Assembly (NCBI GenBank): GCA_949358305.1
Contig: OX442323.1
Coordinates: 9,052,001 to 9,116,000 of the forward strand
Source of the DNA: Strigamia acuminata
Taxonomy: Eukaryota; Arthropoda; Chilopoda; Geophilomorpha; Linotaeniidae
Length of the DNA: 64,000 nt
Reading direction: 5' to 3'
Made by a program: the position numbers and the translations under genes. Positions 48,021 through 59,425 of the stretch are shown here, one piece after another. Within the stretch, counting starts at the first letter, position 1, and each line of letters starts with the position of its first letter. The notes below the pieces were generated by a model. That model did no database searches. It saw only the letters and a list, made by a program, of their open reading frames with translations, and was not told where the DNA came from.

Positions 48021-48928
48021 TCAAGAATTTGACGGTTCGTTCCGACACATGATTGAAATTCGTCTGTCTCGAGGAATGTACTTTCCTCGGTGCAACGAGT
48101 GTTTATCCGCCAGGATTTCGTGGGTGTACTCGAAACGAACAACATCTCTAGAAAATTGAATCGATTAACATTAAATTGAATTAATTTCTGTTGAAATTAC
48201 CTCATGATGTATAAAGATCTTTGCGGTAACAAAACATCCACTTTGAATTCGGGTTTTTTCTCGTGAATTAAGCGCATTACGCTCGTCGATAACAGACTAA
48301 TTCCCGTTATAATGTTCCCGCAGAACTAAAAACAATTAAAAACAATTGATAATAACATTTTATAATTATTCGGGCTCTTAATTTGCCAACCCTAACGCTG
48401 TCTATGTGAGGTTTGATGTAGCCATCTTTGGTAATATCGAGAACATGAATGTGTTGTAAGGTCGTTGTCTCTTCGGGAAATGCCAGTTTCTTAATTTTTT
48501 GAATAATTTTGCTGTTTGCTTCATTCCATTTTGCCTTTTCCGTCTCTCTGTAGCCATGAATGGCCTGAAAGGAAAAAAAAATCAGTTAGTATTTTAGAAA
48601 TTAACACGTTTTGATGGTTTACGTCGTCCCAATGATCAAATTCGTATCGCATTCTTTTTAAATAAGGATCCAATTCCATTAGTAAAGTATTTTCTTCTTC
48701 TTTATTTATGAAATCTTGGTAGATAAGCATGTTTTTACATATATCATCGCGGATTTCGTGGCTGTGGCTGTGAAATTCAAACAGATCCAATTCAGACGAC
48801 GATTGCCCATCTTCTTTATTTATAAATCGTTTTTCGTTATTTATTCCAAAACTAGAGGAAAAGGTGGCTTTTTTTGACAATTCTAACTTCAAGGCACATG
48901 CCAGACGACACACTGATCGGTTTAACAT
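48021..48928 (-). CDS. ALKBH7: Alpha-ketoglutarate-dependent dioxygenase ALKBH7, mitochondrial
   Basis: Member of the AlkB family of Fe(II)/2-oxoglutarate dioxygenases. The vertebrate protein is in the mitochondrial matrix and acts in programmed necrosis and mitochondrial RNA modification. Four exons from 48928 (MLNRSVCRLACALKLELSKK, a mitochondrial-type leader) to the stop at 48021, ~245 residues. The iron site HxD is HIDSVRFCGN, the distal His is in YTHEILADK, and the 2-oxoglutarate-binding Arg pair is in RDRRISIMCR. The segments WDDAIHGYRETEKAKW and HVLDITKDGYIKPHID are characteristic. Upstream lies the satellite-like block. Confidence 0.93.
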
Positions 48929-48975
48929 ATTAGAAACTTGAAAAAAGGCAGAAAATCAAGGAAAATCGACCACGA

Positions 48976-49983
48976 AACAGGGTTGCCATCTATCGGATTT
49001 CGTGCGAACTTTACAAGTTCAAAGAAAATCTCCGAGATGTCGCCAGCGGTTTTAGCAGAATATTTATTGCGATTCTAAACAAATGTATTTCTTATGTTTG
49101 ATATGTACTAACATTAGCGTATTAAAACTAAACGAACTAATCGTAACAAGGTTTATTTTTGTTCGAGTTATTATTTAATGACGTAATTTAAAAACCCGAT
49201 TACCGGAATGGCGCCAACAGATTCGGCATTTAAAACGAATTTGTTCTTTACGTATGACATGTACTAATATTCTTGCAGTAAAAACAAACGAATTGACGTT
49301 AACAAACCTAATTTTTATCTAGTTATTTCAAAATGACGTACTTTTCATGCTTGAAAACCGGGTTTCCATCTATCGGATTTCGTGCGAACTTTACAAGTTC
49401 AAAGAAAATCTCCGAGATGGCGTAAGCATTTTTAGCATTATATTTATAGCGATTCTAAACAAATTTATTTTTTATGTTTGATGCGTACTAATATTAGCGC
49501 AAAAAAACTAAACGGATTTGTCGTAACAAAGTTCATTTTTATTCGAGCTATTATTTAATGACGTAATTTATAAACCCGATTACAGGAATGGCGCCAACAG
49601 ATTCGGCATACAATTTATTGCGATTTCAAACGAATTCGTTCTACACGTATGTCATGTACTAATATTCCCGCAGTTAAAACAAACGGATTGACGGTAATAA
49701 ATCACCTTTTTATCTAGTTATTGCAAAATGACGTACGTACGTACTTTTTATGCGAGAAAACCAGGTTTTCACCTATCGGATTTCGTGCGAACTTTATAAG
49801 TTCGTAGAAAATCTCCGAGATGGCGCCAGCATATTTTGCACAATATTCACTCCGATTCAAAACGGATTTAAACCTAGGTTTTGATATGTCCTAATATTAG
49901 CGCATTGACAATAAACGGATTGATGGTAAGAAATCTAATTTTTATCTGAGTTATACATGACGTAAATGATTTCATAGTATAGG
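48976..49983. repeat. Tandem ~390-bp satellite-like array, left block
   Basis: Units start with g(t)ttgccatctatcgg-type sequence at about 48980, 49360 and 49763 (spacing ~380-400). Within each unit a second half carries aatgacgtaattta, aacccgatta and atggcgccaacagattc, and a third anchor reads tgtactaatattc. Identity between units is roughly 80-90% by eye. The array starts ~50 bp upstream of the ALKBH7 start codon. No coding capacity. Confidence 0.88.
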
Positions 49984-50061
49984 TCAGAAGCCCCATTAAA
50001 CCCTTGCCAACTCCAAATTGATAAAATTTGAGACAAATCTGTTAAAAAAGTGCAAAATCTT

Positions 50062-50500
50062 TTTAAGACATTTTAGTGTCTTGATTTTCTTTTCTTCACC
50101 AGTTTCGGGTTTTCGTAAAAGTTTTTCAACAAAATTCGTCCGTAACATCATTCTTCTTTTTCGTCAACTCCATTTCTTCGTTTCTCTCCTTGTAATCGCC
50201 ATCAAACGATTCATCCTTGATGTCTTCATCCAATCGCTCCATCATCAACGACATCGTTCAACGTTTTAAACCTTAAAACGTTGAACGATGTCGTCGATGA
50301 TGGAGCGATGATTACAAGGAGAGAAACGAAATGGAGTTGACGAAAATGGAAGAAGACTGTTACGGACGAATTTTGCTCGTTTCATGAAAGATAAGGAGAG
50401 AGCGATGCGCGGCGAAGTTATATGTTAAAAAACTTTTACGAAAACTCAAAACTGGTGTAGAAAAGAAAATCAATGCACAAAAATGTCTTAAAAATCGATC
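50062..50500. repeat. Inverted repeat with ~200-bp arms
   Basis: The arm 50062-50265 (cttttcttcaccagtttcgg ... catcgttcaacg) is repeated in inverse at 50266-50500 (cgttgaacgatgtcg ... aagaaaatcaatgc) with indels. The centre at about 50265 is cgttttaaaccttaaaacg. A third, direct copy of the left arm lies at about 50650-50860, and a partial one from about 51010, so the same ~200-350 bp unit has been duplicated several times in both orientations. Confidence 0.85.
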
Positions 50501-50652
50501 AACGAACCCTCAATTTTAAGGATTCGTTGACCATGATAGGAGGACTCGGCATAGCGATTCAACCTCGGGAATCGTTCGTCCGTCCGTCGGTGTATCACCT
50601 AACCACTCATTAGATCGCTTTTTCTGCTCGGATGGCGATTGATTATCAATTT

Positions 50653-52700
50653 TTAAGACATTTTTGTGAATCGATTTTCTATTTTTTCACCAGTTTCGGG
50701 TTTTTCGTAAAGGTTTTTCAATGTATAACTTCGCTGCGCATCGCTCTCTCCTTGTCCTTCATGAAACGAACAAAATTCGTCCATAACATTCTTCTTATTT
50801 TTCTCCTTGTAATCGCCATCATACGATTCATCCTCGATGTCTTCATCCATCGCTTTATCATCGACGACTCCTTGACCATGATAGGAGGACTCGGCGTAGC
50901 GATTCAACCTCGGGAATCGTCCGTCCGTCCGTCCGTCGGTGTATCACCTAACCACTCGTTAGATCGCTTTTTCTGCTCGGATGGCGATTGATTATGATCA
51001 ATTTTTAAGACATTTTGGTAAATCGATCTTCTTTTCTTCACCAGTTTCGGGTTTTCGTAAAAGTTGTAACTTCGCTGTTCGGACGCAAGCACGAAGTCCA
51101 TATTCAAAGTTTTGTTGCAATGTTCTTCACCATTAGAGCTTTTGTGAGAGTTTGTGCGACTCAAAGTACGAACTTGGGCCGTTTGTTCATTTCCTGTGTC
51201 CGGATGTTTGGTATTAGTAATACTGTCGCGGATTTTCAAACTGTTTTCAGTCAACTGGCTTCGATTGAATGATTTCTGCCGACGATTTAGACTTGCTGCC
51301 TCATTTGGTGCGCCTAAGCTGCCACTTTTCCTTGCATCGTTGAAAGAAAATCGTTTCCGTCTCACTAGGATTGCATCGTCGATTCTAATCTCTGTGAGGT
51401 TTGGCAAGTCTACTGCATCATCTGAGAAAAATTGAAATAAAATAAAACTCAAATTATCGATTAAATTCGGTTGATTTTGTAAATATATTCGTGACATTGA
51501 TTTTCCATTGAAATTTACCGATCTGCTTTGATTTTTAGCATCTTTTGTCAAAATTTGCTGCTTTCTATTCAAACTAAAGCAAGAAATCGATAAATTCGAT
51601 GAAATAAATCATAAAAATATAACGACTGCATGTAACAAATCAAAGTTTTTACAAGTGGATGAAATACAAACACTACAAACACTAAAAATTAGATGAAATA
51701 ATTCATTAAAATAAAATAATTACATGAAATAAACCATAAATGCTAAAAATTAAATGAAATAATCCAAGAATACTAAAACTTCAAGTAAATAAAGCATTAA
51801 ATTAAAAACCCTGAGATTCATTATTCGGTGTGGATGATAATCTCTTTCTAAGTTGTTTATTAATCAGACTTTTGTAGAGAAAAGTCTAGCTGTTTTCCAC
51901 CCTCTAGTCCCTTCAATTCGACGTCTTATCCACTCGCGTTCGTTGCAGGAAACCTCTTTAAAAGTTTAAAATCAAACTTCATATTTATATTTTTTTAAAT
52001 TAATTATTTTGCTTTGTCCACCATCTCTGTCTATCAGCCTTCCATTGATGTCCATAACCATTATACGGGGCTGCTTTTCAGTCGAAATATTATTGTTTGA
52101 TGATTCATCTTCGCTCGATGATTTCACAGGTGAAAATGCCGACATTCGTTTCACTCTCCGAACCTTAAAAAAAATATACATGTTTGTTCTATATTTTCCC
52201 ATAAATATCTTTAAGTGTCTACCGTTTTTTGATCTCCAGCCACAGATCGCATTGCAAAACTTTTACCTTCAGCCTCAGCACTTTCGTCAAATATCTCGAA
52301 TCCGTGTTGGTTTTTCCTTATTTTCTTACGCACAACATTATATGGCTGTCTGTAAATAAAAGACATACATTAGCACATAGGTCTTACTCATGATTTAAGT
52401 TTATTAATTCATTATTACTCATTTGTTGGTGCACGAAACCGATATTCTCATGGAGCAGGCTTACATACTCGCTGAAAAAACAATACCAAAACGTTTTAAA
52501 ACATTTCAGACTTTTATAAAGTCTACGATTAATATTTACCGATTTTCTCTCGAAATTATCCATGGCGTGCAAGCATTCTTCTTATGCTGTTATTATTACC
52601 CACGAGCCGCGAAACAAGGTTGTCTTGTAACTTGTCAAATTCAGCGCCTATCACTGTGAGCACCAATCGAATCAGAGAATTTCAGTTCTGGTTCCGGATC
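50653..52700 (-). pseudogene. Candidate decayed minus-strand gene inside the inserted module
   Basis: Several open segments look like exons with splice signals on the minus strand: one around 52560-52650 with EFDKLQDNLVSRL, one at 52450-52490 with YVSLLHENIGFVHQQ, one at 52220-52350 with GFEIFDESAEAEGKS, one at 51975-52165 with a poly-Ser/acidic stretch, and one at 50904-51424 with LPNLTEIRIDDAILVRRKR and long Arg/Ser/Asn-rich sequence. I could not join the first ones in one frame (phases disagree and stops intervene). Downstream the coding-like sequence is repeated in tandem. It is an unrecognised protein, probably pseudogenised; an intact gene with unrecognised exons is the alternative. Confidence 0.4.
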
Positions 52701-52741
52701 CGAAGCTTGATCCAGAGCGCCAATAAAAGAAAAAGAAAAAA

Positions 52742-53243
52742 AAAATTTTCTTAAGTTTGACGCGTACTAATATTAGCGCATTAAAAATAAATGGATTCAT
52801 CGTAATAAACCTCATTTTTATTCAAGTTATTTTTGAATGACGTAATTTAGAAACCCGATTACCAAGATGGCGCCAACCTTGAAGCCAACAGATTCAAAGG
52901 AATTTGTTCTTTACGTACGGGATGTACTAATATTCCCACTGTAAAAACAAACGGATTGACGGTAATAAATCTCTTTTTTATCTAGTTATTGTAAAATGAT
53001 GTACTTTTCATGCGAGAAAACCGGGTTGCCATCTATCGGATTTCGTGCGAACTTTGCAAGTTTTTTGGAATAGCCCGAGAGGGCGCCAGCATATTTTGCA
53101 CAATATTCACTCAAAACAGATTTAAATCTTATTTTAATATGTAGTAATATTAGCGCATTAACAATAAACGGATTGGTGGTAAGAAATCTAATTTTTATAT
53201 GAGTTGTATAAGAATGACGTAAATGATTTCGTAGTATACGAAA
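52742..53243. repeat. Satellite-like array, right block
   Basis: Continues the ~390-bp unit pattern of 48976-49983, with anchors gacgcgtactaatattag near 52760, atggcgccaacc near 52867 and gggttgccatctatcgg near 53023. The end sequence (acgtaaatgatttcgtagtata) is the same as the end of the left block at about 49961-49983, so the two blocks end at the same internal point. Confidence 0.85.
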
Positions 53244-53607
53244 GAGTCGTCCAGGATGCAGTCCGTGCTCTGGAAGACGAAATCCGACAGTTGGCAGACC
53301 GTTTTTTTCTAATAAAAATTGTCTCGTCTTATAATAACACGAATAAATATCATATTTGTTGTTATCGACCCGTTAATTTTAAATGCGGAATATTAATACA
53401 TATCAGACCAAATAAATAAATTAATTTTGAACACTAGTAATATTTTACTGCCGTTGTCGCTGTTGTCACATTTCATAAATTCTGCGGAATAATCAGAGAT
53501 GTCGCTGCGGTAGCAACCTGCAAATTCGGCAGATACAGAAAGTCATTACTTATTACTAGTAATTTTAAATAGTTATATCGTAGGATTTTTACAATTACTA
53601 AGTAAAA

Positions 53608-54103
53608 ATGTCATTTCAGCCACCCAATGTCCGCCAAGGTAACGTGAATATTTGCAGCCCGCGTACGAATGATTTTAATTTCCTTTAAAACAGAACTACA
53701 AAACAGAAAGATCCTAGAAGAACTACAACAGCAAAAAAAGATGCTCCAATCAAAACAAACATTGCCTGCAACAACGTAATTTATTCCATCTTTTTAAAAT
53801 ATTATAACATGATACACGATTGATTATTTCAGACCAACATCCGGGACACAAACTCCGGCTACCACTCACTTGCCAGTGGAAACTCACGTTTTATCTACAT
53901 CACAAAAAACCGCTTTTCAGGTATACGAATTACAAAAATAAACAAAAACAAATGAAAAATTAATTTAAATTCAACAATAGCACGCTCAAGCAAATTCGGT
54001 CGGATATTTCATCACACAAGATTCGTCGTTTGGAAATCTCATTTTGCCAGTGATTCCCCGAACGGAGAAAATTGAAAACACAACGAATAATGCTAAAAAA
54101 TGA
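53608..54103 (+). CDS. INIP: SOSS complex subunit C
   Basis: Small subunit of the sensor of single-stranded DNA (SOSS) complex with SSB1/2 and INTS3, acting in double-strand-break repair. Four exons: 53608-53638, 53694-53775, 53833-53920 and 53981-54103, total 107 residues against 104 in human. The N-terminal helix (NRKILEELQQQKKML) and the diagnostic C-terminal block SVGYFITQDSSFGNLILPV leave no doubt. The Thr/Pro-rich middle is variable, as in other species. Its stop codon lies 18 bp from that of the convergent TFIIF gene. Confidence 0.95.
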
Positions 54104-54121
54104 TAATTAACTAAATAAAAA

Positions 54122-56137
54122 CTAGTTCTGCTTTAAAGACAAATACATTTTGCCTTTGACAGTTTGTTTTTCAGGATCGAGTCGCTTTAGAACTTGCGCG
54201 ACGGTGTTTACAAGTTGATCGCGCGATATATTCGATTTCTTGTTCCGTAATTTCTGTAAAATTTCGGTCGTCGTCATCGGTTTCCGCATTAAATAGCGGC
54301 GAATCGCCTCTTCGGTGATCCCGTCGCCCGACAAATCGGCGACCGGTCTGAAAGATTAATTTGGAAAGTTAGTCGAACGATTGGCCATTTTTATTATTTT
54401 TATTATTACTAACCTCGACGTGGTTGCTGACGAGGAGGAAGACCCCGAGCCCGATTGCAGCACACCGTGAGCGACAGTTTGAGATTTCGATTTTTTTGAT
54501 GGCGGCGTCGAATGCTCGTCCGTATTCTTCGACGATGGTTGTTTCCTTTTCTGACCGCCTTTCCCGCCTTTTTTATCGGCCGTTGGAGTGTTGGAGCGAC
54601 TGTTTCGACTCCCGTTTGCCTCTTTACGCTTTGATTTCTAAGAAAAACAACGAAAATTTGAAAACAATTGACAAAAACTAAAAAAAAATGACTCACAGAT
54701 ACGAATAATGCCGATTGAAACGACGTATCGTTGTCGAAATCGTCCGAATCCGATGTATCCGAACTGCTTTCGCTCGACGAAGCTGAAACCACAAAAATTC
54801 TTTAATTTTCGCCGAAAATAGAAAAAAAAATCGCAACACAAAACCTGTTTTTTTGTTGTCTTTTTTCTCTTTCTTCTCCTTATTCGACGGCGGCTCGTCT
54901 TTGGTTTCGTCCGGATTTTCCTTCTTCTCTTCGGCATTTTCTTCGTCCGTTTCCGAATCCTCCATTTTGCGAATCGCCTCTTCGTCCTCGACGCCTTTGA
55001 GCGACTTGGCCGAATCTTCGGGTCCCTCCTCCTCCGAACTCGTCTCGTCCGAAATGTAATCCACTTCCTTGCCCTCCTCGTCGCCGTCGCCGCTCTCCTG
55101 CGCTTCTTCGTCCGAATCATTTTTCTTCTTCTTCCCTTTCTTCCCCTTCGGTTTCTTCTTCGCGTTCTTCTTACTCTCCGACGCGCTTTCCGTGGCGCCC
55201 TCCTCGTCCGTCTCCTCCTCCGAACTCGGAATCCACTCGTCCATGTCCGAAATCTTCAATTCCCCGCCGCCCGTTCCGTATTTTCCGCCTTTTTTCTTCT
55301 TCGGTTTCTCGCCGTCCTCCTCTTTCTCCTCTTCCTCCGCGTTTTTCAAACGTTTCCGCATGATTGTGAAGTAATTGTAGACCGTGTCTCTCCTTCAAAC
55401 GAGAAAAAAGTTACAATTTGCTCGAAAACTAAATTAAAAATCGATTTATTTTCGTACTTTCCGAACTCCTCTTCGGCCTCTTCGGCGTTGAGCGTCTTGT
55501 AGGTGCGCACGGGGGTGAAATTGTACCATTCTTCGACGGGGTACGCTTCAAATGCTCCGTCGGGAGCTTTAACGAACACGTAGTAAGCGGCATTGGTGGC
55601 TATTCCGCCCTCTTTCACTCCACGGAATTTTTTTCCGGCTTTTCCGCCCGGTTTGAGAATCCAAGGCTGATCCTCGGGGTTGTATTTTTTAAGCGTGATT
55701 CCGTATTTTTTCCGGCGAGCTTCTTCACGTTGTTCACGCCCGTATTCGCTGCCCGCACCGAACTTGGGCATGTCTTCTTCGGTTTTGAAATCTTTTACGT
55801 TATTCTCTCGCTCCATTTTCACCTAAAATATTTTTTTTTAAAATCAATTTTGTTGAATTTTTTCGTTTTATTTTGATTTATTTATACCTGAGACCATTTT
55901 CCGACGTCGATGTTTGACGATCCGTGAAATCTCATCACATTATATCGTTTTTTCGTGTTTCTGACGCGGTTAAATAGAAATTTGTTAATTAATTATTATT
56001 TTTTTAATTTTTTTTTTGCTTTATTTACTTGGGCACGCGAACGGCGAATTCTTGAGTTACCGTCGAAGGCTTTAAAAAAATTAAAATAAAAATAAGATAA
56101 AATGAACAAATGGATGTCTACTTACGGCGGTACTCAT
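54122..56137 (-). CDS. GTF2F1: Transcription initiation factor IIF subunit alpha (RAP74)
   Basis: Large subunit of TFIIF, which binds RNA polymerase II and supports initiation and elongation. Starts MSTA at 56137 (a 12-base coding exon), followed by exons with EFAVRVPKNTKKRYNVMRFHG and KFGAGSEYGREQREEARRKK, then IATNAAYYVFVKAPDGAFEAY (the dimerisation domain with TFIIF beta). The middle is a long Glu/Asp/Lys/Ser-rich disordered stretch. The C terminus (LMRKPMTTTEILQKL, RLDPEKQTVKGKMYLSLK) is the winged-helix domain that contacts FCP1 and TFIIB. Stop at 54122. Confidence 0.95.
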
Positions 56138-56518
56138 TTTATTTGCTCGTGATTACGATCCAGGAAGAAATATGGGAGAATATAAACAATTTTTATGATT
56201 GCTTTTGCTTATAGTCCGTCCATCTTGGATTAGGGTATTTTTTCCACACGACTTGTGATTACAAAAATGAACTGGAAAAGGATTTTTCGAGTTTAGCGCT
56301 CTCTGGTGTAGGACCTTTTAAATTGTATTTGGGTCGGGGTCAACGGCTCGCGATCAAAGCGATTACGTAATTACTTGGGAATTCTTCGGCGCCGAATCAT
56401 AGATTATGACGTCATAAATAATTAGATTCGGCGTAATTCTTCCTGCTCAGAGCTAACTCGGATCAGTTTTTCGTTCCAATTTACGCCATACGTGGGATTT
56501 TAACTAGTCAACGAAAAT
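56138..56518. promoter_or_regulatory. Bidirectional promoter GTF2F1 / ANKRD13C
   Basis: 381 bp between divergent start codons. It is GC-balanced near 56320-56480. No core element is unambiguous. Confidence 0.5.
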
Positions 56519-58672
56519 ATGGCCGACATCACACGAAGCTTTCCTTTACACGAAAGTGTTTTTAAAGATGATGTTCGCAGGGTCTCGGCCCTGCTTAGAA
56601 ATCATAATATTAGCCAGAAGGATATTCACGGTAAATGCGATGTTGACATAATTTAACACACACGGGAGATAATACGAATTTCTCGATGATTTAAGCCTAA
56701 TTTGGGTCATTTAATTTTTATGTCGATAAAATAACGATTTCGTACTACTTTTCCATTATTAATTCATGTCCGTTTTTCACAGGCAACTCGCCCCTACACT
56801 TAGCAGTCATGCTCGGTCACAAAGGTAAATCGATAATATAGATATAATTCTTCTCGATTTTTAATTAATTCTTAATTAAATTTGATTTTTTTGTAATTTT
56901 CGTTGCAGATTGTGTTCATTTATTACTGGCACACGGGGCACCAGTCAAAGTTAAAAACGCGCAGGGTTGGAGCCCTTTAGCCGAAGCTATAAGCTACGGC
57001 GATCGTCAAACAAGTGAGAAAAAAATTATTTGGAAAAAGATGCAAAAATGCGATTTTTAATTGATTTTTATTTTATTTTTTCTACATTTCAGTCGTGTCG
57101 TTGCTTCGTAAACTTAAACAACAATCCCGTGAGGCCATGGAAGAAAGGCAGCCCGATTTAATTCGCGCACTCAATCAGATGGGCGATTTTTATATGGAAT
57201 TAAAATGGGATTTTCAAAGTTGGGGTATTGATTTTGGATTTATTATTTTTATATCGGGAATTAATGGGATTTTTTGTTGACTTTTAAGTGCCGTTAGTGT
57301 CTCGAATACTTCCATCTGATATATGTCGGATACACAAAAGGGGATCGTCAATCAGGTATTTTTAAACGTGATAAATTGGATAAAATTGATTAATTTGATG
57401 CTTTTATTTGTGTTGTTTAGATTAGATACAACGTTGTTGGATTTTCACGACATGAAATGGGAAAGAGGCGACATTAGTTTCATTTTTAACGGCGATGTCA
57501 AACCGTCACGATCTTTGACAGTATTAGACAACGAATTGAAAGTGTATCAAAGAATTCGCTACGAGGTAAAAAAAAATATATATACAAAAAATTACAAAAT
57601 ATATTTAATTATTAAACTATTTTTTTTTTCTTTCAGGAAACAGAATCTGAAGTGGAGGACGAGGTTGATGTTTTAATGAGTACCGATATCGTTTCCGCAC
57701 AAATGTCGACGAAATCGATAAGTTTTACACGCGCACAATCCGGTTGGTTGTTTCGGGAGGATCGAACGGTAATTTTGGGTTTGAAGAAATGAATAATTGA
57801 TTGAAAATTGATTTTGTTTGCAATTAGGAGCTGGTGGGCTCGTTTCAAGCCGATTTTTACGTCGTGAACGGAATGAATTTGGAGTCGCGGAAACGGCGCG
57901 AACATTTGTCGGAAGACGATCTACAGAAAAACAAAGCAATAATGGAGAATTTAACGAAAGGAAATTCGGTTATTTTAGATCCACAATCAGAAGTAAATTT
58001 TGATTGATCGAAAAATGTAAAAACTAACGAAGATTTTTGGTTTATTTTCAAAGCCGAATCGACGTCAGTCAATTTATCCTCCTCCAGCGAACAAAGTTAC
58101 GTGGGAGGAGTATGTCACTGCCATACCCGGTCTGCCACCGCACTTAGGACGGCCTAAATTGTATAAAGAATCAAGTAAAGCATTTAGGGCGACTTTAGCT
58201 ATGGTATAAAACGATTAAATCGATTAGAAAAGTGAAAAAATATTTTTTTTTTGATGATTTTTGATGATTTTTGATTTTTATTCGCTTTTAGAGTGAAGAG
58301 TTTCCCCTTTCAGTTGACATGTAAGGCGTTTAATTGATAAATTCGAACGTTTGGTGATGAATAAAGTCCCGTTTCAGGTTGCTGAATGTGTTGGAGGTTG
58401 TTGCACCTTTCAAGCACTTCAGTAAATTACGCGATTTCGTGCAAATGAAATTACCACCCGGTTTTCCAGTGAAAATAGGTGTGAATTTGGAGTTTTTTAA
58501 AGTGTTTTTTTGATTAATTCGATGGTTTTTGTTGTTAGATATTCCTATTTTGCCCACAGTTACAGCTAAAATCACATTCCAAGAGTTTTGCTTTAAAAAC
58601 GACATCCCAGCGTCGTTATTCGAAATTCCCGACGATTATCGCAAAGATCCAAATCGGTTCCCCGATTTATGA
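56519..58672 (+). CDS. ANKRD13C: Ankyrin repeat domain-containing protein 13C
   Basis: ANKRD13C is described as an ER-associated chaperone-like factor for some GPCRs. Twelve exons from 56519 to 58672 give 437 residues: 56519-56630, 56783-56824, 56909-57013, 57093-57224, 57289-57355, 57421-57565, 57637-57768, 57828-57992, 58054-58203, 58292-58320, 58378-58478 and 58539-58672. Ankyrin repeats lie at residues ~8-110 (DIHGNSPLHLAVMLGHKDC, NAQGWSPLAEAISYGDRQT). They are followed by the GPCR-chaperone domain (DLIRALNQMGDFYMELKWDF, TLLDFHDMKWERGDISFIF). The last part, VVAPFKHFSKLRDFVQMKLP and PDDYRKDPNRFPDL, is closest to ANKRD13C rather than A/B/D. The human N-terminal extension is absent. Confidence 0.93.
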
Positions 58673-59425
58673 CCCAGTCTCGATCTGGTACAAGTCGATT
58701 TCGTCCCATCAGCGGCTTTCAATGCGCCACAAAGCTCAACAACTACAACAACAACAACCACAACCCGCGTGGAAATGCCAACTATGACTTTTACTTTTCC
58801 ACTCTCCTTTCATGGCAGTCTTTACTCATCTTCACTGTACATAAACTTCTATTGCTGAAATATTTGACAAGTTTTATCTAAAAAATAAAAATAAAAAAAA
58901 TAAAAAAAAGTGAAAAAAATTTACCACCAGATCTGTAATCGCTAATTTGAATTGATTTTCTCCCTCGATTTGTTTTAGAATTGATCCGCGGCCTCTTTTT
59001 ATGTATTGTACATATCATTGGTTCGGAATTTCGTGTTCGTGTCTCTAAAGAGTGTTGGATCTGATTGTAGGAAGGAAATTTTTATATTAGTGATATAAAA
59101 ATAAAAAATTAAATGATAAAACGTGTTTTTGTTCATTAAATTCGTCTGAAATTAGATGCAAAATGAGTATTTTTGTTATTTTATTGGGTGAAAATGTCGG
59201 TATCCGGCGAAGCGCTGAACATAATTTATGTAAACTACCCCGGAAACGGATTGGATTGGGTCAGGCCGCGACTTCCGGTCATATTCTTTCGCAACAACCG
59301 AAGCGCCTCTGTGGTTCATTCCCAACTAACATTGCGAGCATATGTCCGCCATAACGCTGCGAGCTGTACGTCGGTCACAGTATTGGATAACGTACAGTCC
59401 CACAGAAATCACTTGGGAGGGCCTC
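58673..59425. other. Intergenic: ANKRD13C 3' UTR and MED26 leader
   Basis: Begins with a short CAA/CAN repeat (about 58735-58770) in the presumed 3' UTR. AATAAA-like signals occur at 58881 and near 59090. From 59180 the composition is GC-balanced and fits the MED26 promoter or leader exon. Short open frames at 59163-59451 are not supported as coding. Confidence 0.5.

Larger units (their letters stand above)
49984..52741. other. 2.76-kb module inserted between two array blocks
   Basis: This segment has a composition and content unlike the array on either side and is bracketed by two ~500-bp copies of array sequence in the same orientation (about 49470-49983 and 52745-53240). It contains a large inverted repeat at its left side, tandem duplications of the same sequence, and remnants of a minus-strand gene. 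It looks like a captured or transposed unit rather than an ordinary gene. Confidence 0.65.
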
